The position numbers and the translations under genes were made by a program. Shown in pieces: positions 1 to 7,833 of a DNA stretch of 50,096 nucleotides (position 1 is its first letter; each line of letters begins with the position of its first letter). The notes under the pieces are model-generated. The model did not search any database, was not told the DNA's origin, and was given only the letters and a program-made list of their open reading frames with translations. The stretch comes from Streptococcaceae bacterium (lineage in GTDB: Bacteria; Bacillota; Bacilli; Lactobacillales; Streptococcaceae), in contig JAITVN010000105.1 of the NCBI GenBank assembly GCA_031285775.1, positions 1 to 50,096 on the forward strand, written 5' to 3'.

Positions 1-1951
1 AAACGCGGCTGGTGAGTTTGTAAATCAGCCAGTAGAGGACAGCGACGAAGACGATGACACCGATGCTGACGGCAATCATGAGGTTTGAATCTCTGATCAT
101 GAAGGCCTGCTCGATTTTGACCACCATGTTGTAGGCAAAGATGAAGTGGACGATGGTGACGATGATTGGTAGGAAGAAGATCATGCGGACTTGAGAGCTG
201 ATGGTCCTCTTGACTTCTGCTTTGGAGAGACCGACTTCCTGAAGAATTCTGAAGGAGCGTTTGTCCTGTGTGCCTTCTGAGAGCTGCTTGTAGTAAATGA
301 TGAGCGCAGCACCTAGGATGAAGCCGATGCCCAGAATGAAGCCAATGAAGACAAAGGAGCCGATGACTTGTTTTTGCTGATTGATGGTGTCTGCTTTGAA
401 TTGAACCAGCATTTTTCCATCTTCTGCGTTGTTTGGAGTGCCTTGTACGCTGGACGGACCGTTAAGGGAGATGTTTTTCAGAACTGCTGCTTCGTTAGCT
501 TTAGAGATATCAAAGAAGGCGTAAAGTTTTGGCGTGGCCATGGTGTTGTGAGCATCATAAGTAGCTGCAATTTGTTCAAATTGTTCTACCGTTGAGAAAA
601 CAATCAGCGGCTGTCCTGTCGGCACCCCTTTGATGTTTTTCAGGTGCACTTTGACTTGGTAGGTCTGACCGTAGGCAGAAATTTCACTGATTTTTTTGCT
701 GCTGTCACTGTTGTCATAGATGACGACTTGGTTGGCTGAGAGTTCTGGAACTTCGTTGCCGAGTGCTTTAATGTCTTCGGCAGGGCTGACTGCAGCGAGT
801 GACGGATTTGAAGCGTACTGGCCTTTTTCATAGACCTTGTATGTGATAACTGATTTACCCAGGGAAATCAGAGTGTTTTTCATTCTGACAGTCTGGATCT
901 CGTCCTCAGGGAGGTTGAAGTTGCTCTTGGCTGCCATTTCCTGCAACGAGGCTTTCAGCTCTGGCGGCGTGGTCGCCGCATTTAACGGATAAGCCTGACC
1001 TTCTTTAGGAAATAGCTTGTCGGTACCTGATATTGTTCCGAAATAGAGTCCGACTGTAACGACGATGGAAACCACGGCCATGGAAAGGAGGATGGTGATG
1101 TTGCCGAGACCGACGGCGTTTGCCTTCATTCTGTACAAAAGACTGGAAATTGTAATGAAATTACGCGGTTTGTAATAAGAATTGCGCTTCTTGCGGAATT
1201 TCAGGTACCAAACGGTTGTGGCGATGTAGAAAAGGTAGGTACCGAAGATGACGAGGAGGACGGCCACAAAGAACATGGTGAGCGCCTGGACGGGGTTCTT
1301 GACGCTGAGGGCGATGTAGTAGCCGACGGCGATCAGCACAATGCCGAGAAGGGCGATGAAGATGTTTCCTTTGGGCTCCTTCTCGCCCTTGCTTTCCTGG
1401 CGCAACAGGTCAAGACTGGATGACTTCCAGATGATGGCGCAGCCGATGAGGAAGAGCAGAACGAAAAGGATAAGGTACATTCCTGCGACGAGCGTGATCG
1501 AGGTCGGATTAATGGCCAGGTCAAACTTAGTGCCGCCGACCAGATTGACGAAAATCAGGAAGAGGAACTTTGAGACGGCGATACCGATGATGCTGCCGGC
1601 AATGACGGTGATGAGGTAGCTAAATACAAGCTCGAAGAAGGACACCACAGCAATTTTTCCCTTGCCGAAGCCCAGAATGTCGTACAGCCCGAATTCCCTA
1701 GAGCGCTGCAGCTGTAAGAATCGATAACTATAGATGAGAATGATGGCCCCGAAGATAGCGAGAATGACCATGGCAAAGCCCATTGTCTGTGCAACGGTAT
1801 CTCCGCCGTTCATTTTCTTCAATGAGGATGAAAAGCCGATGCCTGTGGTGATAAATAAGAGCACAAACATGGTAACGGTTGACATGAGGAAGGGTGCAAA
1901 ACTTCTCCAGCCTTTCCTCATGTTGGATAAAGCGAGTTTAAATGTCAGCAT
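1..1951 (-). CDS. BceB/VraG-type ABC transporter permease, C-terminus cut by window edge
   Basis: Membrane permease of a peptide-sensing/detoxifying ABC transporter (BceAB family, FtsX-like fold). The reading frame is open from the ATG at 1951 to the window edge, 650 codons, so only the last few residues can be missing given the usual family length of about 650. An N-terminal membrane segment is followed by several helices, a large extracellular domain (roughly residues 310-520) and C-terminal helices, the usual BceB layout with one big extracellular loop between helices 7 and 8. The start has a strong ribosome site (GGAGG, about 9 nt upstream). The ATPase gene ends 14 bp upstream, so the two are co-transcribed. 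Family knowledge says such pairs confer bacitracin or cationic-peptide resistance with a BceRS two-component system, which is not in the window. Substrate unknown. Confidence 0.88.
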   Translation of the reverse strand, partial: MLTFKLALSNMRKGWRSFAPFLMSTVTMFVLLFITTGIGFSSSLKKMNGGDTVAQTMGFAMVILAIFGAIILIYSYRFLQLQRSREFGLYDILGFGKGKIAVVSFFELVFSYLITVIAGSIIGIAVSKFLFLIFVNLVGGTKFDLAINPTSITLVAGMYLILFVLLFLIGCAIIWKSSSLDLLRQESKGEKEPKGNIFIALLGIVLIAVGYYIALSVKNPVQALTMFFVAVLLVIFGTYLFYIATTVWYLKFRKKRNSYYKPRNFITISSLLYRMKANAVGLGNITILLSMAVVSIVVTVGLYFGTISGTDKLFPKEGQAYPLNAATTPPELKASLQEMAAKSNFNLPEDEIQTVRMKNTLISLGKSVITYKVYEKGQYASNPSLAAVSPAEDIKALGNEVPELSANQVVIYDNSDSSKKISEISAYGQTYQVKVHLKNIKGVPTGQPLIVFSTVEQFEQIAATYDAHNTMATPKLYAFFDISKANEAAVLKNISLNGPSSVQGTPNNAEDGKMLVQFKADTINQQKQVIGSFVFIGFILGIGFILGAALIIYYKQLSEGTQDKRSFRILQEVGLSKAEVKRTISSQVRMIFFLPIIVTIVHFIFAYNMVVKIEQAFMIRDSNLMIAVSIGVIVFVAVLYWLIYKLTSRV

Positions 1952-1965
1952 ATGAACGCTCCTCC

Positions 1966-2748
1966 TTACATTACTTGCGCTGGATGAAGTGCTTGTTCAG
2001 CGCCATTCAGGAAAGAGGTCTGCGTCATGGTAATATCTGTCGCAAACTCGGTTGCACTTCTGTCACCGCGATAGAGCTGGTGATAGAGCACACCGTCTTT
2101 GATGAAGAGCACGCGCTTCGCGTGGCTGGCTGCAATGCTGGAGTGGGTTACCATGATGATGGTTTGGCCAATGCCGTTAATGTCTTCAAAGAGGTTCAGC
2201 AAGTCTTCGGAATTCTTGAAATCAAGTGCGGCAGTCGGCTCATCGGCTAGGACCAGTTCTGGTTGTGAAATTAGTGCTCTGGCGACGGCGACACGCTGTT
2301 TCTGACCACCTGACAACTCGAAAGGCTGTTTATCAAGCAATTGCTCAATATGCAGCTTTGGTGCAAGTTCTGCCAGACGCTGCTTCATCAGTTTATGGTC
2401 TTTTTTCCCGAGAACCAGAGGCAGGTAGATATTATCACGCACATTGAGCGTGTCCAACAGATTAAAATCCTGAAAAACGAAGCCCAGATGCTCGCGGCGA
2501 AATGTAGCAATGTCCTTGTCTTTGATGGCAGTAATGTCCTGACCATTCAGGAGCACAGAGCCTGCCGTCGGTTTTTCAAGCGTGGACAAAATGTTGAGCA
2601 ATGTCGTCTTACCTGAGCCGGATTCACCCATGATTGCGATATACTCGCCATTATCAACTGAAAAATCAATATCTTCAAGTGCTGTGGTCTCCTGCTTCGA
2701 AAAGCGAGTTTTGAATACTTTTTTGAGGTGTTTTACTTCTAGTAACAT
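1966..2748 (-). CDS. BceA-type ABC transporter ATP-binding protein
   Basis: ATPase of 260 residues that powers the adjacent BceB-like permease. Visible motifs are Walker A GESGSGKTT (about residues 40-48), the Q-loop region VFQDFNLLDTLNV, the signature LSGGQKQRVAVARAL and Walker B VLADEPTAALDF with the H-loop in VTHSS. This is the MacB/LolD/BceA subclass. The C-terminal tail after the nucleotide-binding core is about 30 residues longer than a minimal LolD domain. It precedes the permease by 14 bp and follows a yxeA-like gene on the same strand. A TATAAT-like box lies upstream near 2785-2795 without a clear -35. Assignment to the family is firm, the transported peptide is not known. Confidence 0.92.
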   Translation of the reverse strand: MLLEVKHLKKVFKTRFSKQETTALEDIDFSVDNGEYIAIMGESGSGKTTLLNILSTLEKPTAGSVLLNGQDITAIKDKDIATFRREHLGFVFQDFNLLDTLNVRDNIYLPLVLGKKDHKLMKQRLAELAPKLHIEQLLDKQPFELSGGQKQRVAVARALISQPELVLADEPTAALDFKNSEDLLNLFEDINGIGQTIIMVTHSSIAASHAKRVLFIKDGVLYHQLYRGDRSATEFATDITMTQTSFLNGAEQALHPAQVM

Positions 2749-2859
2749 TTTTGTACACTTTCTATTTTTGTATTTACATAATATTATATTTATGCGTTTG
2801 CTGAGAACAGACCTTTATTTCCTTAAAAATTAAAATGTCTGAGCTCTGAGCATAGTGGA

Positions 2860-3042
2860 GTGGCGAAAATAGATTAAAAAACTGTGCATTGAGGCAAATC
2901 GGGAGACCGCAGGGCTCACGATTTACCCCAGCTTTGCGGGGAAAGCGACCTCTAAGCGCTAAAGCGCCAAGAGTCTGCTTAGAGGATGAGACGCGCAGCG
3001 GCTGCTCCTCGGCCTGCACGTTTTTTAATCTATTTTCTCCAC
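2860..3042. repeat. MITE-like intergenic repeat, copy A, with 27-28 bp terminal inverted repeats
   Basis: The ends (2860-2888 and 3015-3042) are inverted copies of each other, starting GTGG and ending GTGCA, with one mismatch and one inserted base. Inside, at 2945-2981 on the minus strand, is the hairpin core GACTCTTGGCGC/GCGCTTAGAGGTC that recurs six more times in this window. There is no transposase gene, so this looks like a small non-autonomous element inserted between the yxeA-like gene and the ABC transporter. Confidence 0.75.
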
Positions 3043-3087
3043 GGAACGGACATCATATACAGTTTCTACACATATGTCCATTCTACT

Positions 3088-3444
3088 TTATTTACTGTCA
3101 ATCCCTTCTAAAGCTGATTTGGAAATTTCAGATTTCTTGACTTCTTCCCAATTGGTCACGCCTTTGGTCTCGTTGTAAGTGAGCTTCAGGTAAGCATCCT
3201 TGCGAAGATTGTGGTCAGCCGTGAATTTCACAGTTTTTTCATCGCCACTGCTCTTAAATGCAGTCTGCTGATATTCATAGCGGGTGAAGATTTCGCCAGA
3301 ATCTGTTTTTTCATCGTACTTCTGGCCGTCGCCTTTGATTTTAGCATAATAAGAGGTCCCGCCGTAGTTGATGGACTCCCAGACTTTCACAGCACCGAAC
3401 AGCACAATGACAATCGCCGCCATTGAGAAGAGTACTTTTTTCAT
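3088..3444 (-). CDS. YxeA family (DUF1093) secreted or membrane-anchored protein
   Basis: Protein of 118 residues. The ATG at 3444 is preferred because it gives an N-terminal signal/anchor segment (KKVLFSMAAIVIVLFGAV) and has an AAAGGA ribosome site just upstream; a longer frame opens at 3531 but would run into repeat copy B. After the hydrophobic segment come features typical of YxeA proteins: SYYAKI near residue 34, a YEY tract, KTVKFTADHNLRKDAYLKL and the closing WEEV. In Bacillus subtilis yxeA adjoins the yxdLM BceAB-type transporter, and here it precedes bceAB-like genes on the same strand, which supports a role in the cell-envelope peptide response. The molecular function of the family is not established. 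Confidence 0.8.
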   Translation of the reverse strand: MKKVLFSMAAIVIVLFGAVKVWESINYGGTSYYAKIKGDGQKYDEKTDSGEIFTRYEYQQTAFKSSGDEKTVKFTADHNLRKDAYLKLTYNETKGVTNWEEVKKSEISKSALEGIDSK

Positions 3445-3468
3445 GAAAACTTTTTCCTTTCTAATTAG

Positions 3469-3760
3469 GTTCAGCATGCCAGAAGCTAAGAAATTAGATG
3501 AATTGTGAACCTGCCTTGCAGGCAGAACCACAATTCCCTAAGCAGACTCTTGACGCTTTAGCGCTTAGAGGCCGCTTTCCCCACCGCTGTGGGGTAAATT
3601 TCTACACAGGGCTAAAGCCCTCGCAATTTCTAGAAGCTGAAGCTTCTGAAATTGTCTGCGTCCTGCGGACGCTGCTGTCCATTCTCGCTATGACGCTAAA
3701 GCGCCAAGTCGAATGGCTCGCTTCTAGGCAGGCATGCTTCACACCTTTCTTTTTTCGATA
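3469..3760. repeat. Modular hairpin repeat, copy B
   Basis: It opens with the boundary word GTTCAGCATGCCAGAAGCTA and then strings several small hairpins: CCTGC-CTT-GCAGG, the core GACTCTTGACGC/GCGCTTAGAGGCC (3543-3573), a CCCCACCGC/GTGGGG stem, GGGCT-AAA-GCCC, GAAGCTGAAGCTTC, GCGTCC/GGACGC and a final module ending GCATGCTTCACAC. The same modules in the same order recur in copy E. It contains no convincing gene. Confidence 0.8.
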
Positions 3761-3823
3761 ATCTTAGTTTATCAGAAATTCTGCAAGTGAAACTTACATT
3801 TTGGTAAGAATAAATTTTGTAGA

Positions 3824-3859
3824 CGAAAAAACCGACGTTTCATTTATGAATGTCGGTTT
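3824..3859 (-). terminator. Rho-independent terminator of the toxin-antitoxin operon
   Basis: On the minus strand the arms AAACCGAC and GTCGGTTT enclose a loop with a secondary TTCAT/ATGAA pairing and are followed by a short T tract. It lies about 50 bp past the toxin stop codon. Confidence 0.75.
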
Positions 3860-3911
3860 CATTATTGTCTGAAAAGCATTTAAAGCTTTCCTAATTTCAT
3901 ATCTCACTAAG

Positions 3912-4184
3912 TCAATCTTCACTAGTATGGAAGATTCTCAAAATAAGAATTTCCTCCAACAACTCAATATAGAAGTACCAATACTTCCATTGCAATTTTT
4001 TCCGAATCGGAGAATTCCCTGTTACATAACTATAACCTTTGGGATTTTCTGAAATAAGCTTGATTGCCTGCTCAAATTCTTTTTTAAAATGTTCCAAAAC
4101 TTATCGTGAATGTGTTTGTTTATAGAGAAATTCTTCTAACCTCGTTAAATCTTTGCTTGCCAGCGGTGTTAGACTAACTCTCAT
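3912..4184 (-). pseudogene. RelE/ParE-type toxin gene interrupted by an in-frame stop
   Basis: The gene starts at the ATG at 4184, overlapping the antitoxin stop by 11 bp, and reads MRVSLTPLASKDLTRLEEFL for its first residues. A TAA at 4101-4103 (codon 28) stops it. The same frame then continues for 62 residues to 3912 with typical ParE features: HFKKEFEQAIKLI, an NP-G-Y tract and the ending LILRIFHTSED. Read through, it would be 90 codons, normal for the family. The C-terminal part could in principle restart at the TTG at 4097, but it would lack the first strand and helix of the fold. Most likely an inactivated toxin; a sequencing error is the alternative. Confidence 0.75.
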
Positions 4185-4374
4185 ATTTATCAAACCCCAA
4201 TTTTCCAACAGCTCTTTCTGCTGGAATTTGCACGCCTTCCAGAGAAGAAACCAAACCTTTTTGCAATTCATAAGATAATTTGACTTGAGCACTTAATTTC
4301 TTAATTTCTCTTTGCAAATCATTATACTGTACTTTTGAAATAGTTACCAATTCCTGTGATGAAATATTATGCAT
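4174..4374 (-). CDS. Antitoxin of a ParE/RelE-type toxin-antitoxin pair
   Basis: Small protein of 66 residues upstream of the toxin gene and overlapping it by 11 bp, the usual antitoxin-toxin arrangement. It has a strong ribosome site (GAGGGGGAG) about 11 bp before the ATG and a TATAAT box at 4409-4414. The sequence carries a central helical stretch rich in Lys, Gln and Glu, and a C-terminus (VQIPAERAVGKLGFD) of the kind that binds the toxin. No clear DNA-binding motif can be assigned by eye, so the family (Phd-like or other) is open. It appears intact although its toxin partner is broken. Confidence 0.7.
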   Translation of the reverse strand: MHNISSQELVTISKVQYNDLQREIKKLSAQVKLSYELQKGLVSSLEGVQIPAERAVGKLGFDKYES

Positions 4375-4463
4375 CCGCTTTTTCTCCCCCTCTTTATAAA
4401 TTAATTTTATTATATCATTTTATCTTAGTAGAGTTGTATAATCCACATACTGAATATATATAG

Positions 4464-6251
4464 CTAGGCATTTTCCATTTCAAATTGACTAATTGCCTCT
4501 AAAAATGCTTCTCCGTATTTCTCCAGCTTCTGGGGGCCGACGCCTGAGACTTCAAGGAATTCATCATCTGTTGTCGGCATGACCCGCGTCATATCTTGCA
4601 ATGAGGCATCTGAAAATATCATGAATGGCGGCAGTTTTGATTCGTGGGCAATTTCTAGACGCAAGGCACGCAGGGCTTCAAAGAGTTGCATGTTGAAGTC
4701 AGAACGCTCGTCTTTAGCTGGCTTTTCGGTTTTCAAAGTTTCGCGGCGCTTGACTTCTGCTTCACCTTTTAGAACTTGTCTGCCAGCATTTGAGACTGAC
4801 AGCATAGAAAATTTCCCGGCTGTGACATCCAGATAGCCTTCGCTGGTCAGAAAGTCTATCAAGGCTGCGATTGACTTCTGACTGTTGCTTTTCATAATGC
4901 CATAAGTTGAGAGTTTCTCAAAATGCCAGCGGGCGAGGTTTTTATTGCTCGAACCCGCTAGAACGCCTGCTACAGCTGTTTTCCCGAAACGCTCACCCAT
5001 GCGGATCACACAGGACATGACTTTCTGCGCATCCACTGTTATATCCGTGAGCACGCGCTCATCCACACAGTTGCTGCACTTTCCGCAGTCTTCGCCTTCG
5101 TCGCCGAAATAGCGCAGAATAAAGCGCTGAAGACAGTTTTCTGTGTTGGCATAAGCCTGTATCTGGCGGAGTTTCTCATACTCATGGTCTTTGTGGCACT
5201 CGTCCCCTTCTGACTGTTCGATTAAGAAGATACGGATGCGCAAGTCGTTCAGCGACCAGAGGAGGATCGCATCCGACGCTAAACCATCTCGTCCCGCACG
5301 GCCGGCCTCTTGATAGTAGGACTCAATGTTTGCGGGGGTCGCATAATGAATCACGAAACGGACATTTGACTTGTTGATGCCCATCCCGAAGGCATTTGTC
5401 GCCACCATAATCTGAACTTTATCATAGAGAAAATCTTCCTGATTCTGGGCACGTTCAGCTTCACTCAAGCCTGCATGATAGCGCCCAGCCTTGAGTTTGC
5501 CGTGATTGAGCCAGTCAGTCAGTTCCTCCACGTCTTTTCGGGTCGAACAGTAAATAATGCCGGAATCCGCTGCATCACGGCCTTTCAGGTAGTTCCTCAG
5601 CCAAGATCGCTTATCCGTATTTTTGACGACTTCAAAACGGAGGTTCTCGCGAAGAAAACCTGTCTTGACAGTCTTTTCAAGAGAAATATCGAGTACGTTT
5701 TGAATATCTGCGGCCACTCTCGGTGTCGCTGTGGCGGTCAATGCTAAGAGCGTCGGCTTCTTCGGCAGACTCTTGATTCGCTCAGCGAATGCCAGATAGC
5801 TCGGTCGAAAATCGTGCCCCCATTGTGAGATACAGTGAGCTTCGTCAATCGCCACCAGATCAATGGGCAAATTCTGTACATAGCTGTTAAAAGACTCAGA
5901 CTCGAAGCGCTCCGGCGCCACAAACAAAAGCTTAATCTGACCAGCTGAAACCTTCTGCATGCGCAGATTCGCCTTTTCCATGTCAATACTGCTGTTCAAA
6001 AATGTAGCAGAAATTCCAGCTGCTTCCAACTGGTCCACCTGATCTTTCATCAAAGAAATCAGCGGCGAGATAACCAAAGTCACGCCTGACATCAGCATTG
6101 CTGGTAATTGATAACAGATGGATTTTCCAGCACCCGTCGGCAGGATCCCAAGCGTATCTTGACCTTCCAAAACCTGTTCAACAATCTGCCTCTGCCCAGC
6201 ACGAAAATTATCAAAGCCGAAATACTTTTTCAGTTCTTCTTCTAAATCCAA
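4464..6251 (-). CDS. recQ: ATP-dependent DNA helicase RecQ
   Basis: Superfamily 2 3'-5' DNA helicase of 595 residues that unwinds recombination and replication intermediates. Seen in order: Walker A GAGKS at 40-44, the DEAH box at 136-139 followed by the aromatic-rich loop ISQWGHDFRPSY (141-152), motif III LTATATP, motif VI YYQEAGRAGRDG (312-323), four zinc-ligand cysteines of the RQC domain (373, 389, 392, 395) and a C-terminal HRDC domain (about 515-595). This is the full RecQ plan. The start codon is TTG, chosen because AGAGGGA sits 6 bp upstream and no better in-frame ATG precedes the helicase core. It is a single gene with its own upstream spacer. Confidence 0.96.
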   Translation of the reverse strand: MDLEEELKKYFGFDNFRAGQRQIVEQVLEGQDTLGILPTGAGKSICYQLPAMLMSGVTLVISPLISLMKDQVDQLEAAGISATFLNSSIDMEKANLRMQKVSAGQIKLLFVAPERFESESFNSYVQNLPIDLVAIDEAHCISQWGHDFRPSYLAFAERIKSLPKKPTLLALTATATPRVAADIQNVLDISLEKTVKTGFLRENLRFEVVKNTDKRSWLRNYLKGRDAADSGIIYCSTRKDVEELTDWLNHGKLKAGRYHAGLSEAERAQNQEDFLYDKVQIMVATNAFGMGINKSNVRFVIHYATPANIESYYQEAGRAGRDGLASDAILLWSLNDLRIRIFLIEQSEGDECHKDHEYEKLRQIQAYANTENCLQRFILRYFGDEGEDCGKCSNCVDERVLTDITVDAQKVMSCVIRMGERFGKTAVAGVLAGSSNKNLARWHFEKLSTYGIMKSNSQKSIAALIDFLTSEGYLDVTAGKFSMLSVSNAGRQVLKGEAEVKRRETLKTEKPAKDERSDFNMQLFEALRALRLEIAHESKLPPFMIFSDASLQDMTRVMPTTDDEFLEVSGVGPQKLEKYGEAFLEAISQFEMENA

Positions 6252-6378
6252 TATTTATCCCTCTAATAACTAATACGTAAAAGAATTGTTTTTGTCGCAG
6301 AAAATAGTTAAATTTCGCACAATTCTATGCTTTTTGTCAAAATATTATCTGCTTTAGCACTATGTCGGTCTTTCTATG

Positions 6379-7680
6379 TCAAAGTTTGATGTCCTCAGCG
6401 TTTATCCCATCCGCAGTTTGATATTTAGTCACAGGACCTGCACCAATTTTCTTTATCATTCCAAGCTCTAGCAAATGATTAATGTAATCATTAACCCTCG
6501 AGCGCCCCAGCGAAAGTACTTCTTGAATTTCACCACGTGATCGCGGGATTTCAGTCAAAAAGTCTATAATGCGAACTGTGATTTCATCCAAGTCTCTTTT
6601 CCTCGCATAATCAATTATCGGCAAAATAACTGTGATCGAGTCTCCCAAGACATTAAACTTCGGACTTTCTGCATAAGGATAATAAAGTTCCTTGATTCTT
6701 CGAATTCCAGTTGCAAAACTTTCGATGATATTTAGACGCTGGAACACTGAAGCAATGACTTCATTTCTCAATATTGAAACCGTACCGCTTTGAAATTGAG
6801 CCTCGGTGATTCCATTCGGTAAACCTCCAGGAGATACAATTTTGATAGCTTTATCCCAAAATTCAATGCGAATATTGGCCTGGATCAAGTAATCATGATG
6901 AACTATTGCATTTGCCAAAGCCTCACGAAAGGCATCTCTTGGGAGGCGGATACGTGAAATACGGCGCCCCTCCACTATCTCTTCATAGTCATAATAGAAC
7001 TCATCAAAAAATTGCTCCATTTCTTGGAACTGTTCCAAGATTGTGATATTGCTTAAACTTTTTCTTTTAAGGAACTGTGAGATATTTTTTCCAAATTTGA
7101 CAGCGTCAATACCGATAGACACATCGTTTTCATCTGCAAAAAGACGGCCTGCATTCGTAAATTTATCTCCGACCATCAATCCCAAAGTCCTTAACAAGTC
7201 GTCAGACATCTCGCCAATTCCAATTTCTGCTATCATGTTTTTCTCAAGGTGTGAAAAAGTAAAACCACTCTCCTCAATGACCTGACGGTCAAAACTCAAG
7301 TTAGAACTTTCCAGAATCCAGCGTTTGAGCTGCCAAATATCTGCAGGTTTTGACGCTGTGTCACTTCTTTGGTAGGCCTGCCCTTTATAAAAATAGGGAC
7401 CATCAGTTCCTTTGAAAACATACAATACAACAATTTCCTTGTCCTCAACTTTTTCAGTGATTAAGCGGAAATTGGGCGTCGGATGAATGGCATCATTTAT
7501 GCTATTTTCAATACTCAAACGCGTGTCTTCTGAATTATCAACACCAACTATACTGCCATCGTCTCTAATTCCAAAAATTACCTTACCCTCTCGTTCATTA
7601 GAAAAAGCACTCACCGTCTTCAAAAAAGAATTTGTATACTTTTCTTTTAGTTCAAGTTGGTTGGATTCTTTATAAATCAT
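6379..7680 (-). CDS. AlbA_2 / ATPase-like / winged-helix putative transcriptional regulator
   Basis: Protein of 433 residues of the COG2865 type. An N-terminal AlbA_2 (Schlafen-type) domain spans about residues 5-120, with ELKEKYTNSFLKTVSAFSN and GKVIFGIRDDG. A histidine-kinase-like ATP-binding region follows, with the N-box FREALANAIVHHDY (251-264) and the G-rich SPGGLPNG (283-290). A C-terminal winged helix (365-420) contains SRGEIQEVLSLGRSRVNDYI. Such proteins are annotated as putative transcriptional regulators; their ligand and targets are mostly unknown. The promoter lies between two inverted repeats sharing the arm TATCTACCG, so autoregulation is likely. The ribosome site is weak (GAAATGAG). 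It stands alone between recQ and the nucleotidase gene. Confidence 0.85.
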   Translation of the reverse strand: MIYKESNQLELKEKYTNSFLKTVSAFSNEREGKVIFGIRDDGSIVGVDNSEDTRLSIENSINDAIHPTPNFRLITEKVEDKEIVVLYVFKGTDGPYFYKGQAYQRSDTASKPADIWQLKRWILESSNLSFDRQVIEESGFTFSHLEKNMIAEIGIGEMSDDLLRTLGLMVGDKFTNAGRLFADENDVSIGIDAVKFGKNISQFLKRKSLSNITILEQFQEMEQFFDEFYYDYEEIVEGRRISRIRLPRDAFREALANAIVHHDYLIQANIRIEFWDKAIKIVSPGGLPNGITEAQFQSGTVSILRNEVIASVFQRLNIIESFATGIRRIKELYYPYAESPKFNVLGDSITVILPIIDYARKRDLDEITVRIIDFLTEIPRSRGEIQEVLSLGRSRVNDYINHLLELGMIKKIGAGPVTKYQTADGINAEDIKL

Positions 7681-7693
7681 TTTAGCTCATTTC

Positions 7694-7728
7694 TATCTAC
7701 CGATTAATCATTCGAGCACCGGTAGATA
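7694..7728. promoter_or_regulatory. Inverted repeat 1, probable operator in the leader of the AlbA_2 regulator gene
   Basis: Arms TATCTACCG and CGGTAGATA (9 bp) are separated by 17 bp, total 35 bp. It lies downstream of the predicted transcription start and upstream of the start codon at 7680. Its outer geometry is identical to inverted repeat 2. Operator function is inferred. Confidence 0.7.
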
Positions 7729-7743
7729 ATACTATTTACATGA

Positions 7744-7772
7744 ATTATAACAAAAAAATCCTGAAATTCCAA
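7744..7772 (-). promoter_or_regulatory. Promoter of the AlbA_2 regulator gene
   Basis: TTGGAA (7767-7772) and TATAAT (7744-7749) are separated by 17 bp. The predicted start of transcription is near 7737, giving a leader of about 57 nt that contains inverted repeat 1. Confidence 0.75.
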
Positions 7773-7790
7773 TTATATCAACGTTTACTT

Positions 7791-7825
7791 TATCTACCGA
7801 TTTCTTGTTTCCAAATCGGTAGATA
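7791..7825. promoter_or_regulatory. Inverted repeat 2, probable operator upstream of the AlbA_2 regulator promoter
   Basis: Arms TATCTACCGATTT and AAATCGGTAGATA (13 bp, perfect) surround a 9-bp loop; total 35 bp, the same outer spacing as inverted repeat 1. It lies upstream of the -35 box and just after the nucleotidase stop codon. No T tract follows on either strand, which argues against a simple terminator. Confidence 0.7.
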
Positions 7826-7833
7826 GTGATAGA

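Noticed and set aside
3498-3761. Plus-strand frame reading through repeat copy B, with a similar peptide (PKQTL-ALALRGRF) from copy D and, inverted, from copy A
   Set aside because: The peptide similarity comes from the repeated DNA. The stems change in compensating pairs, which follows hairpin selection, not codon selection.
7791-7825. Inverted repeat as terminator of the nucleotidase gene
   Set aside because: No T tract follows on either strand and the geometry matches the second repeat in front of the regulator gene.
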